A model generated the notes under the pieces. It ran no database searches and was not told the DNA's origin. It was given only the letters and a program-made list of their open reading frames with translations. Made by a program: the position numbers and the translations under genes. 64,000 nt of DNA from Sesamum alatum. Lineage: Eukaryota > Streptophyta > Magnoliopsida > Lamiales > Pedaliaceae. The stretch covers positions 21,419,188 through 21,483,187 of the forward strand of contig JACGWO010000012.1 of NCBI GenBank assembly GCA_034509735.1. The letters run 5' to 3'. Position 1 is the stretch's first letter. Each line of letters starts with the position of its first letter. Shown one piece after another: positions 34,445 to 45,748 of this stretch.

Positions 34445-36600
34445 CTATGGGTCCGATTAGTTTTATTCGGGGCGAGTCTCAGGTCCAGGCAAACCCATCG
34501 TGTTGTCGTTTCTAGACAATGATGAGTCGGGATCCTTACTTTGAAAATATAGATGAGTATTATGCTTATGACAGTGACACCGATGAAACTTCAATCCCTC
34601 CACCTGCTAACATGTGTTGTCTTTTTGTTCTGGGTCCTCCCCTAACCTTGCCATCATCAAAACGTTTGGGATGTGATTCTGTTTTTAGGTTTCCACGAAT
34701 GGTGTATGTCGAATGGTGTTGTCCAATGGATGTTGATGTTAAAAGACTCTTACGTGCGTTCTTTTTTTTTTTTAATATTTAAGTTAAATTGTGTTTTTGA
34801 CATTTGGTGATGTAATGTTGATTGCTAAACCTATTATGACTTGCATTATATTGCCAATGGCCTATGCTAAGGGCTCCATATAAGGACCTATTTACTATAT
34901 GCTTTTGTTGAACCATAATCAAGGGCTCTTAAATATTCCCCATGATATCTAATGGTAATGCCATCTTGTCCATTTCTATGTTACTACTTATTGCATTATT
35001 TTGTAATTAGATGATAATATTGATTGCCTAGCTATGTCAAGAATCATGTATGCATATGCGTTTACCTTTTTGAAATTTGGTTGTGTGGTATTAGAATATA
35101 ATGCTATGAAAGGAAGCACTTGCTCAATATTTTGTTTAGGTTATTACCTACTATTTTATCTATCTTAACGTAATATATATAATCCCAAACATGTGTTTAA
35201 ATTGAATGGTTATAAAGCTTATGTCACGTGTATGATATCTTAGCAACAATTATTCAATAGTTTTGGGCTCGAATCTTTAGAATACGGTTGGGAGAATTCG
35301 GTCATTCTCACAACATTGAGATGTTATTTTTAATGTAGAAAAATGACAATTTTCTATAATTTTAGATTTTTCATATATCCGACGAGAATTGAAAGTGTAA
35401 GCTCAAAAGTATTTTTAATAACATAGTAAAAATATTATTTAGATACACCAGATATAGGTAAATTGACATAATTTTCGCACCAAATATTTCAAATACTATA
35501 CTTCTGGGCTATCAAATTATTATAGTATTCACATTTTATATCAAGAATGGATAAACAAAAAATAATTGATACTTGAAAGTGAAAATAATAAAATATTAAT
35601 TTGTTACTTACATAGCACCATTCAATTGTTTTGTTAGCCTTCTTACATTAAATTCTCCAATAGCATTTTTAGGCCCTAAAATTGTTAAATGCATGTCAAA
35701 CATTTTTATATGTTTGTTCTTCAATATGTTAGCTTTCTTTGTTCAATCTTGTATGTTGCTATTTTACCTATGTTCAACTATAATTGTATATGCCCTAAAA
35801 AAATTAATATTATGTCAAAATGAAGCCTATAAAATTAATGTGGTATACTATACGAATTGAAATAGAGAATGAGGCTTTTATTTGGTTTTTTATTATAGTA
35901 ATTGTACATCGTTATTGTTTCAAATTTATTCTTATTTATCATGACAACCACACTTAAGTATGGGTATGGATCTACATATATGATACGCACATAAACTTGG
36001 TATTTTCAACAATATTGAATAATAGCATCGCAAATATTTTTTAATGCATTGACAAGCTATAATTCTTGCTTAAACATAATCTATGCTTATTAATTAAAAT
36101 CCCTCATAATTTTTTGTGCTAGTTTGATGTTCATTAAAAGCATCCCTATTTCAAGGTTTTGAGCTAGATTGGATGCAAATAAGGTTCAACAAAATTCCTA
36201 GTCAAACATGCAATGAGAACATTCCTATATCGAGGAAATGATCTTGCACTGAAAAGAGGATTTGGTAGGAAAATTAGATCTCACACAATAATGAAGATCT
36301 TTTTTGGATGTATCCGAAAAATCTTTGTTGGAGGGACATGTAATATGCGGGGTTGTGTCAATTTCTAAGGGCATATAGTGGCAGATGGTGGTTTATCAAA
36401 GAGACTCATCTCGTAATTCGCTCTTGCATGACACTTATAACCATTTGGCCTTAGGTGTTACTTTCTTTCATAAAGTTTAACACAATAACTTTTTAAAATT
36501 TGGAACCTTTCGTCGTCTTTATTTTCTTCTTGTGGGTATTAGGGTTTTCTCATGTGAAGTCTTGTATTTCTCCATTTCGCTGACTCTATTGAACCTTTAA
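34445..36600. other. AT-rich intergenic DNA, one unassigned short ORF
   Basis: An 87-codon plus-strand frame (34519-34782) starts MMSRDPYFENIDEYYAYDSD but turns into cysteine- and phenylalanine-rich sequence ending in a poly-T-encoded run. It may be a captured exon fragment, and I do not call it a gene. The rest is AT-rich without recognisable coding. Confidence 0.35.
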
Positions 36601-36619
36601 CACTTTCCTCTCAAAGCCA

Positions 36620-36960
36620 ATGATGGACTCAAACAACCCTATGTGTCATAAAAAGTTCTTCCACACCTATCGCTTGACAAAAGAGCATGACATGACGTTC
36701 ATACACGCCTTCTATTTCTAGGTGGAGAAAGGTCACAAGCAACTATTAGAACCATGGGTTTTTGTTTGCGCGTACATTTGTGAATTCAGGCTTTGGATGG
36801 GATTTTAGTATCTAAGTGATCAAGGGACTTCATGAACGCTACGAACTCGATTCACTATATTTTGCCGTATTGTGCACAATCTAAGCTTTACGTGTGATCC
36901 CATTAAAAACCAGGTTATTGCTTTGAAGGAGGATCCAAGCAAATTATTCCAAGTAAGAAT
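36620..36960 (+). pseudogene. Second degraded Myb/SANT-like TE ORF
   Basis: Starting at the ATG at about 36622, the frame reads MDSNNPMCHKKFFHTYRLTK, then EHDMTFIHAFYF, a stop, VEKGHKQLLEPWVFVCAYI, a stop, and after a frameshift VIKGLHERYELDSLYFAVLC. The W/Y-rich spacing and the FI.A....VEKGHK pattern resemble Myb/SANT-like accessory proteins of PIF/Harbinger elements. Several stops show decay. It could belong to the transposase lying further right, but the two are on opposite strands. Confidence 0.38.
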
Positions 36961-39960
36961 AAATAACATTGTTATGATATTCATTTTAAGCATTATAATG
37001 TTTGGGTGGTTTTAATGATTTATACCTTTATATAATTGAAAAGCATCCTTTGATGTGTTAAAATTTTACTTATTTTATTAATCTCAATTTTTCTGTCTCC
37101 CCCCCCCCCCCCCTATCTTCTCAACTTCCCATTTTCTCTATTTTCAACTTCCACATCCCTTTTTATTCTCTAATTTTTTCAATAATAATTTTTCATAACT
37201 TTCTTATATCTTTTAGTATTTTTTATTTATTTAAAAAATATATTTTCTAAAATAATAATAATTTTTTAATCTAAATTAATTATAAATACACGTTTGAATG
37301 TGCCACATATACTAGTATTTACTAATATTGAGTCTTGTATTAAGAGATCTCATTTGCTAATGTACATCGTATGGAAGGCGGACCTGAGTGGATGAAATTT
37401 GTTATGACTTTTGAGCCCCATCAAGACCCGGTCAGAGCCATGGAAGAGAGGTTGTGCATCCAATATCAAGTGAAAAAGCAGATAAAGACTCAAACAAGTA
37501 TGCGGAAGATGACATTGTGTGTCTTGGGTTGAACAAAAATGTCGAGCCCGAGGTTGCATTTGGTTTTAAGTGATAATGGAGATGAACAATGACGTTCATC
37601 CGAGATTCAAACTTGTAATGGGTGGCAAGGGTAAAGTCATATGGTTTGCTTTAGGTTGCCAGTGTTAATTAAGAACTAGTATTTAAATTGTGTGGTATGT
37701 TAGAACAATATTAGGGTTGTACTTCTGTGTCATTTTTTTTTGCTATACTAAGTATTTTTTTTTTATTGAAAGTATTATATGGGTGAAGAAATTTTAAGGT
37801 TGTGGTTGTATGAGTCCTAGAAATATTGTATGTGACATAGTTATATTCTAAAGTGTGTACAACTTCATTTTGTTCAATTACTAACTGAAGTCTTATCTAT
37901 GACACTATTATATATTTGGTAATTTATACAAATGTGAAACTGTTATTATAAAGCTATTCAGTTTAATAAAATCATATGCCCAAGCTAGCCATGCCTTTGA
38001 TTATTTAAATAAATTGTGTACCCATATTTAAATATACATATCCATTACAAAGGTTTAAAATTCAAAAATTAAAATTTACTAATAAATTTTTCGATCAAAA
38101 GACATTACGCATATTTATGAATTTAATTTTGAGCATTTTAGCTTCTAGTCAAAAGATATTTTGCACTGCATCAATTAGATGCATATGTAATATTACAATC
38201 AATTTTGTAGTATTAAAACAATATAACACCTCCTATCGAAAACAACAAAATAAAAATAACATCTAATAACTCATAAGCTAATAACACACAATCTGAATAT
38301 ATCACCAAATAACAAACGTCAAAATATTAAGTACCCGACATATTTCCAGAACTTCATACCAAAGATGTGGTATCTAGTTTCATATTTGGCGTGATACAAA
38401 CTGCAGTGTCTTGAAATAGTGTCAAATTAATTGACATAGGAACTTCTTATTCCTTATAAATATCATACCTTTAGTTACCATGGTGCTAGGTTGTTTTGTC
38501 AAATTTTGCAGCAAACATAAAATTTTGACAGGTTTACCTCTAGCACTATTCATGAGGCTAAAGAATAGGTTCATGTTCTTCGTATTGTTGAGAAGACATT
38601 GAGCAAGCATAATTTGGACATTTTCATCTGTCCAAGTACTTTATCTATGGCCTCGAACATGGACGATAGCTTCTCGCTTCATCAGGGTCAATACCTAACG
38701 CCTTAGTTGTCCAACCCTATTGTTTGCCTAGTCACAAAACGACGAAACAATATGAACCAATCGGTCATCCAGGTTACTTTCTTGTGCTTTTCTTTTCTTT
38801 GATGTGCTGTTACTTTTCTTTGTCGCTGAGGATTGTTGACAATTGGATCAATTTTTGTAGTATGCCAATATTTGCCTCAATATTAGTACCCATGAACCTG
38901 ACATCGTGGTTTCATTCGGAGGAGCATAATAGTAAGGCTTTCTAATTGTTCCTCATTGTTTTAGTGGTGGTGGCAGAATTGGGTTTATCTTCTGCATTCT
39001 CCTTGATTGCTCTCAATTATCCAAAAAACTCCCGCTATGTTGAAAAGAAAGACCAAGACTTATACCACATTAATTTGGCATTGGGATCAATCTGCCATGT
39101 CATAGTCATTAGGAGCTCATGTATCACGAATCTTCGTTGGACAAATCAGATGGTACAATAATAGAACAATCTACCGCAAGCTATGAGTATATGTATGAAC
39201 CTTATTATATTCATCCCAAACACTACTATCTCAACTGTAATCATATTCTTGTTTTTTCCTCAACCAAGTCCACTCTTTGACATCATACTAATTAGGGAAT
39301 TATAATTTTTCTTCCACACATGTATTTTGCATTTGATATGCGATTCCGCCTTAATGTTAGAAAACAGGAAGGGCTTCAACACATGGGACTCCAATTGTTG
39401 AAGATAATCATTTCAGAAGTGATTGTCACATTTATAACTGTTGTCACACCAACGCATTGAAAATGATATTTTTTTCTCTTATCGTCCAAATTCTTCTATT
39501 ATTTTCAGGGCCCTTGTTACCTGAATGCCAAGGTTGATTGCTCGTCCCCTCATCGTCTTGCAAGTTCATTGTTTAAATAAAAAGAAAAAAGCTAATAATA
39601 ACCATAATAAATAAATTTAATTAATTATACTAAAAAATTAAAAAATAACCGATCACAATGACTATTAATTGAGATGTAATTCTAACCATCCCAACATATT
39701 TACATCAAACAAACTTTAGCAAGATACTATCTTGTGTTGTGATTAAATTACAAATAACAATGCATATCTATCCAATAACTGGCATGAACCATCATCATAT
39801 ACAAGTCTCGTCACATAAGTCAACGAATAATAGAGCCTCTAAATTTTTTTCAATCTCACATACGCAAGACCAGGAAGAAAACATACAACCTCATATACGC
39901 ATTTTAGTCAAATAGAAGATTACAATGAAAATAGCTTATAAAAGACATTGTTAGCTTATA
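36961..39960. other. Intergenic, no supportable gene
   Basis: A C-run lies at 37100-37113 and long AT-rich stretches are common. Short frames (37350-37559 minus, 38422-38610 minus, 38724-39161 plus) show no recognisable domains. Confidence 0.4.
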
Positions 39961-39969
39961 CGACTTAAT

Positions 39970-40731
39970 GATTCATGAAGGAACCATATCATCGATGCCA
40001 CAATAAGTCATTGTACATTTAATAAGCCAAATCATCCCTCCAATTAGACTATATTGAGCTAGTGTTAATACTAGACTCACATTCACCAATAGGGTCCCAA
40101 GAAGTCTCAATAATTTCACATACTTCCATTTCCAAAATGTCTTCTGGCATTATGGTGCGTAAAAAATTGTGCAGTAAAAAACAGGCGATGATAATCCTAT
40201 TTTGAACCTTGATAGGATAACAAATGACTTCTCAAGATACCCAAATGACATTTCAATAGCCCAAATGTTTGTTCAATCATATTGCGTGTATATGAGTGCT
40301 TCAAATTGAAAAATTCTTCCCTGTTTTGAGGCACTTGAGGTCCCCGTTCCCATTGCTTAAGATGATATTGGAAGCCTCTATAAGGTGTCAGAAAATTATC
40401 TCTATTCGTGTACCCATTGTCATACAAGCAGTTATTACCTTTATGCAATAAGTGCCCATAGGAAAATATGTTACTTTCATAGGTTCTAATGAAAGTTGGT
40501 GCAGAATTGAAATACAACTTGGAATATTACATACCATGAGAAACCTTCACCCACTACATCTATTAATTACATCTCATTAGACTCAGCTACCAGTTGTTTT
40601 TCCTTCCTTTCTAGTCAATACATATATGAATTGCATATCCATATTACACACACCAATCACATTGACTGCAATTTGACCTCTATGCATTCGATAACGTTCC
40701 TTATCCGCTTATGATACTCTAACCTTTATTT
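39970..40731 (-). pseudogene. PIF/Harbinger transposase, C-terminal part (DDE_Tnp_4), degraded
   Basis: On the minus strand, 40700-40600 encodes RYRMHRGQIAVNVIGVCNMD followed by MQFIYVLT. 40440-40200 encodes CLYDNGYTNRDNFLTPYRGF, QNREEFFNLKHSYTRNMIEQ and TFGLLKCHLGILRS. 40195-39970 continues with RIIIACFLLHNFLR and a WRDDLA-type tail. These are the nuclease-domain blocks of plant PIF/Harbinger transposases (D in the DNGYTN block, and the NREELFN..H...RN.IER.FG.LK block). Stops in the middle show it is inactive. It is separated from its N-terminal part (44345-44580) by an inserted Copia element. Confidence 0.8.
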
Positions 40732-41131
40732 TGAAGAGAGAAGAAAACGAATCTACAAGTATGCACATGCATGTTTTCTGGAGAAAAGTTTGTTTCTTGA
40801 ATAATTTCTTGTATTATATCTCAAATGAATTCGGGTTTTTACGATTACATCATGAGCTCTAGGTCTCTTTAGATAAACCAACAATTAACCTGTTAACTAC
40901 CAACAAATCAACTACTCTCAACTGATTAAGTACTAACGAATCTAACTGTCACAATCTAACAATAACTGCCAGTACTAACTGTATAATACAATCCAACACT
41001 AATAAAAACATAAAACTTGAAAAATGCATAAGCAAAACAATGCGATTGTAAGTGATACCTTTCTTCTTCAATGGTCGCGTGTTTTGTTGGATTTGTGTTA
41101 TGTGCTATTGGATTGTGTTGTCATTCCTTCA
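40732..41131 (-). repeat. 3' LTR of the nested Copia element
   Basis: About 400 bp with TGAAG...CTTCA ends on the minus strand. It aligns along its length with 43913-44344 (shared TCTGGAGAAAAGTTTGTTTC and AAACCAACAATTAACCTG), with a 30-base indel around ACTAACTAAAAGTGCTAATG in the partner. Confidence 0.8.
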
Positions 41132-41199
41132 TGCTCCCAACAAGTTGGACTTTGTACATGTCAACCAAGTCTAACTAGGACACTAACTTTAAGAAGGAG

Positions 41200-42530
41200 A
41201 GACCAATGAGAGACTTTGTGAAGACGTTTGCAAGCTGCTACGTAGAAGAGGCATGTGAAGGTGCCAAAGAACCTGCTTTATACTTGTCCCTTACAAAGTG
41301 ACATTCAATTTCTAAATATTTAGTACGTTCATGAAATACTGCCCAGTATGAAGTGCAGCTTGGTTGTCACACAAAAAGGAATGTAGGTACATTAACCTGT
41401 AAATCCCGAATAAGATTGTATACCTAAGTCAATTCACATACTTAGATCCCATGCTCCTATATACTGTTTCTGTTGTGGACCTGGACACTGTATTTTGTTT
41501 CTTTGTCTTCTAGGAGATTATGGTAGAGCCCAAAAAAAATAAGTAACTAGTGAGGGAACGTCTAGTATCAATGTAAGAAGCCCAGTCAACATCACAATAT
41601 GCTGTCAAGTCTGTAGGTCCCACTGAAGGGAAGAAAAGCCCTTTAAGACACCTAAGTAAGTGGATGGCTTCAGTCCAAAACATCCTAAGTAGATTAGATT
41701 GGAACATTAAGGCTCTTGCAATTTACAAGAGGTTCTTATGCTTTCTTTCGATATTCCATTTTGTTGAGGGTGTGTAAGCACATGATCTTTTTTTATGTAT
41801 AATTCCTTCATTTTTGAAAAAATTCTGACATTGCTCATTAAGAAATTCTGATCCATTATCTGTTTTGATTGCTTTATTTTTTTTTTGTCAAACTGAGTAT
41901 GAATCATCTTATGAAAGACAATTAACACAGACACAATTTGTGACTTATGTTTCATAAGAAATGTTAAAGTGCATCTACTATGATCATTTACAACAATTAA
42001 CAAGTAGGTGCATTTAGACAAGGAATGCTAATTATATCGGCCTAAGATATCTACATGTATAAGATCAAAAACATCAACATAACAAGCATCACTTAAAGGA
42101 AATGTAAGCCTTTGATGATTTGCTTAATGACAGATTTCACATAGGTTCAAGTGATTCTTGTTATTATTCGACAAAGTGATATGATTCAATGCATGTGTTG
42201 AAGCATGTCCTAACCTTTCATGCCACATATCTACATCTATAGTGTTTATATTTAATCATAATTCCACGGGTTGCTTCAGATAGTGGTCTATTGTTTCTTC
42301 CTTGAAAGAAGTCTCTTCTAGGACATATAGCTTGCCTACCACCTTTCCTACATCCACAATTTTCTTAGCCTTGTGGTTCTACAAGATGGAATGTGTAGGT
42401 TAAAAATCTGAATCTAATACTGGACGAATTACACGGCATGTTTACTGAGAGCAAATTAAATCTCAAGGCAGGGACATGAAAAAACTCTAGTAATAATTAA
42501 CTGATTAGGGAGCAAAATATCCCCTGTGTG
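41200..42530 (-). pseudogene. Copia integrase and RNase H fragments (RT core deleted)
   Basis: 42500-42030 carries the pre-integrase region (LCEICHQANHQRLTFPLSD). 42021-41707 carries integrase core pieces (YLLIVVNDHSRCTLTFLMKH, then HPQQNGISKE). 41660-41510 carries RNase H (PTDLTAYCDVDWASYIDTRR, then SLTSYLFFLGSTIIS). About 41360-41215 carries the C-terminal end (LHFILGSISRTY, then LANVFTKSL-like). The reverse-transcriptase palm between these blocks is absent, so the copy cannot act alone. Confidence 0.75.
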
Positions 42531-42539
42531 GTTAACAGT

Positions 42540-43000
42540 CTATTTAGAGCCACCAACCAAATGTATAAAAGTGTTAAGATCATTTTTTGTTCGAGCAATG
42601 GATAGTGCAGCATTATTACACATATGTGAGGTAGCACCACTATATATAATACAAAAATACAAAGAATCAAAGACTGACTGGACAAGATACTTACCTGCAA
42701 AATCATCAAACTCCTCAAAATATGAAGTATTTGAACTCTTTGGTTCCTTTTCTCTCACCATCCTTCGAAGATCAGATCTAATAAAATATGAGATTACACG
42801 TTCATCCACCACATTTTGTGCAGATTCTTCATTAAAGTCCTTAATCTCTGTAACATTAAAGGCCCTACTAATGCTCATTGTCCGTTTCTTTCTTTGATCT
42901 ACAAGGGTCTAGTACCAATCAGGATATCCATGCATCTCAAAACATGTATCCTTGATATGTCCAGTCTTTTCACAGTGATCACAAACTAGACTTTTCTTTT
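42540..43000 (-). pseudogene. Copia zinc knuckle and protease region
   Basis: On the minus strand the CCHC knuckle CDHCEKTGHIKDTC leads to FEMHGYPDWY. Further on is an aspartic-protease motif, IIYSGATSHMC. The catalytic Asp expected before SGATSHM is Tyr here, so the protease is inactive. Confidence 0.72.
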
Positions 43001-43445
43001 CTACAGTCCATTTCATTTTCTGAAAATATTTTGGGGTATTAAAATTTATTGGATCAGACCCTTTAACCTCTACAACCATATTTTGTATAACACTAGTAAC
43101 CCAGAACTGACTTCCCTATGTTTTTCTACTTGTAACACTATAGAGTAAGCCTTAGTAACACTTGACAGGGGCTCCATCATAAGAATCTGATTTCGAACAT
43201 GATGGAAGCAATCACTCAAGCCCATAAATTGCATAAGTTGGTCCTACATATGCAATTCAACCACTTTGAAGCTCCACAGCTGCATTTGAGTACTTGAGCT
43301 AGGCATACTAATTTGTCCAACGATTTCTTGATCTTGCTATAACAGGTTGAAATTGAAAACCCCCTTGAGAACTTGAAGCAATTTCTCTCTGAAGTTGATT
43401 GATTATAAGGCCATTGCTCTCACTGAAATGAGCTTCCAATTCCAA

Positions 43446-43733
43446 TCATAGTTTCTGTGTCGTGTTTGTGTTAAGAAAAGATTCAACTATATCTTGCAAA
43501 ATCGAATTGAGGATCCACGAAGTTACCATGTAGTCTGCCCTTGTCCACTGCTCAAACTCCTCAACATTCTTTGTAGGTTTGGGATTTTTGCCATTGATGA
43601 AATTGAGTTTGATCTTGGCACCCAATGCAATTTTGATTGATTGGCTCCAAGATACGTAATTGGTGCCATCTAGGGGTTTAGAGACAAGGCTCATCCCCGG
43701 ATTATCAGAAGATTGGGTCTTTTGGGTTTCCAA
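43446..43733 (-). pseudogene. Copia gag N-terminal fragment
   Basis: A 95-codon frame starts METQKTQSSDNPGMSLVSKP and contains LDGTNYVSWSQSIKIALGAK and EQWTRADYMVTSWILNSI, the typical Copia gag N-terminus (gag-polypeptide of LTR copia type). It stops early at QKL; homologous gag sequence continues downstream in broken frames. Confidence 0.8.
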
Positions 43734-43823
43734 TTCATTATTTATCTTCTTCTCTATGGTTTCTTGCTTAGAAGAACTCGCTAGTGTTGCTACAGACTAA
43801 TAGGGAATTATAGAAGAGAGACA

Positions 43824-43824
<1 letters not shown>

Positions 43825-43878
<54 letters not shown>
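43825..43878. repeat. (AG)n microsatellite in the Copia leader
   Basis: About 26 AG repeats lie between the 5' LTR and gag of the nested Copia element; in its sense orientation this is a CT tract. Confidence 0.9.
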
Positions 43879-43881
<3 letters not shown>

Positions 43882-43912
43882 TAGAGACCATCAAAAGATG
43901 GTTCTGATTTTA

Positions 43913-44344
43913 TGAAGAGAGACGAAAGTGAATCTACAAGTATGCGTACCCATGCTTTCTGGAGAAAAGTTTGTTTCTTGAAGAGTTTCTTGTATTGTAT
44001 CTCATTGAATTCAGGTTTTTATGATTACATCAGGAGCTCTAGCTATCTTTAAATAAACCAACAATTAACCTGCTAACTACTAAGAAATTAACTACTCTCA
44101 ACTGATTAACTACTAACTATCTAGTTGTCATAGACTAACAATAACTGCTAATACTAACTAAAAGTGCTAATGCTACTTTTCTTAACAAAAATGTATAATG
44201 CAACCTGACACTAATAAAAAACGTAAAACTTGAAACACACATAAGCAAAACAATGCCACTCTAAGTGATAGCTTCCTTTTTCAATGTCCGTGTGTGTTGC
44301 TGGACTGTGTTCTGTGCTGTTGGATTGTGTCCTTCATTACTTCA
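43913..44344 (-). repeat. 5' LTR of the nested Copia element
   Basis: About 432 bp, TGAAGTAATGAAGG at the 5' end and CTCTCTTCA at the 3' end on the minus strand. It pairs with 40732-41131. Confidence 0.8.
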
Positions 44345-44580
44345 GATATGATGGCGTTTAATACGACATTGAAATGATTGCTAACGTTATGATCATACCA
44401 TATAAAATCACGATTGGCAATACAATCCATAGAGATAACCACTTGTTCACTAACTGTAACATATTCCGTGTCGATAAGCTCACCCAATTCTTCTAACAAG
44501 TAACACGACCAACCAAAAGCATTTCGATTCATGCCAAAGTTGTTGTAAATAAATTTGTGTTCCTGAATTTAACGAAATAC
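44345..44580 (-). pseudogene. PIF/Harbinger transposase, N-terminal part (interrupted)
   Basis: The minus frame reads FGMNRNAFGWSCYLLEELGE, then LIDTEYVTVSEQVVIS and HNVSNHFNVVLNAII, the N-terminal helix-rich region that precedes the DDE domain in plant PIF/Harbinger transposases (R..F..LC..L...GGL.....V...EQVA.FL type). The frame runs out at the Copia LTR at 44344. The remaining C-terminal part resumes beyond the Copia element at 40731. Confidence 0.72.
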
Positions 44581-44699
44581 GAAAATATTACAAATGAATT
44601 CTTGAATTGAATTGAATATTTGTGGGTGCGAAATCTCTATTTGAAACCTCTGATTCTTCTCTTCAAAAACGTGAGTTTTGACTTCGGCAACTTCGAAGG

Positions 44700-45110
44700 T
44701 GAAAAATCGATGTTTGACCTCCTTTTACGTTGACTCTGACTTTGAATAACGTTAATTCGGGGGTCGTTGACTTGTTCCCGGATCAAACGCTGTGAACTTG
44801 AAGATATTTGACTTGAATTTGAGATATTTTTTGGTGGATTTGAGACTCTGATCTTCCGCCAAGGTGGACTTCTGTCTTGATAACGTTAATTCGCCGGTCT
44901 TCGGACTTCTTGTCGAATCAAACGCTGACTTTGGACGATTTCCACGACGAACGCCTTGAATCTTGCCTAGAACGCCGTGGATCTTCCTTGATTTGCTTGA
45001 GAGGATTTCGAGACTTTTTGAATGCTCTCTTCAATTGTATGTGTGTGTGTTCTGAATGAGTTCCAAGGACCCCTTTATATAGCTGTCAAAGAGGTAGAAT
45101 TGTGGTGAAC
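44700..45110. repeat. Imperfect direct repeat in LTR-like sequence
   Basis: TAACGTTAATTCG is followed in both copies by GGTC, GACTT and (A/G)ATCAAACGCTG, at about 44738-44793 and 44880-44935. A TATATA box on the minus strand (CTATATAAAGGGG, about 45073-45085) and the general look suggest a fragment of an LTR, but termini were not identified. Confidence 0.35.
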
Positions 45111-45748
45111 TTGAACGCTTATTTTGTATTATCTCTTTATTTTAATTTAAAGAGATAAATACATTAAATATTTGGGAAGACATGATTAGTCAATTTCCAT
45201 ATTATCTCTTTAATTTTTGTATTTTTTTTGAAGAGATAATATGAGAAATATTTGTCTTGATTTGATTGGCCGGAACACCTCAATTTGACATGTGTCGACT
45301 TTTGATTTGATGACAAAATATGTATTAAAATATCAATTAATTTAACTATTTATATTTAGAATTAATTTAGTAAATTCCAAAATATAAATAGAAAAATAGA
45401 ATATAATTGATAAATAATATATATTTTTCACTTGTCGTTATTTGATTGAGTGCAAAATTTATTTGTCTACATTTGTTTAAACAAACGGTGTCACTACTCT
45501 CAATCATACAACACACAAGTGGTTTACTTGATCCAGTAGTCGACAAAGAAGATTGTACCCACGATCATAAACCCGGTTCCCATAATGATTTCTACATTTC
45601 ATGCATCAACAAGTTTAAAGCTACAATTATCTCAATCATTATCTCTTGGACAACCACCAAAATTTATAGTTGCATTCTTCGATTCATCATAGAGGATGAA
45701 ATGATATAAATGTAAAACCAATAACCAAGTTACAAAGGTTGCTACGCC

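Larger units (their letters stand above)
40732..44344 (-). mobile_element. Ty1/Copia retrotransposon inserted into a Harbinger transposase, deleted and decayed
   Basis: Two similar LTRs (43913-44344 as 5' LTR; 40732-41131 as 3' LTR), each with TGAAG...CTTCA ends on the minus strand, flank about 2.8 kb of internal sequence. In element order: gag (43733-43446), CCHC knuckle CEKTGHIKDTC (about 42990-42925), protease SGATSHMC (about 42650-42620), GAG-pre-integrase and integrase pieces, then RNase H and C-terminal pol pieces. The polymerase core between integrase and RNase H is missing. A weak primer-binding-like ATCAGAAC follows the 5' LTR. No clear 5-bp target duplication was found, probably from decay. 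Confidence 0.85.

Noticed and set aside
34519..34782. 87-codon ORF beginning MMSRDPYFEN
   Set aside because: The acidic start looks protein-like, but the frame ends in a poly-T-encoded run and lies in decayed repeat DNA; no family recognised.
37350..37559. Possible PIF/Harbinger or MULE coding on the minus strand
   Set aside because: No conserved block could be recognised in any frame.
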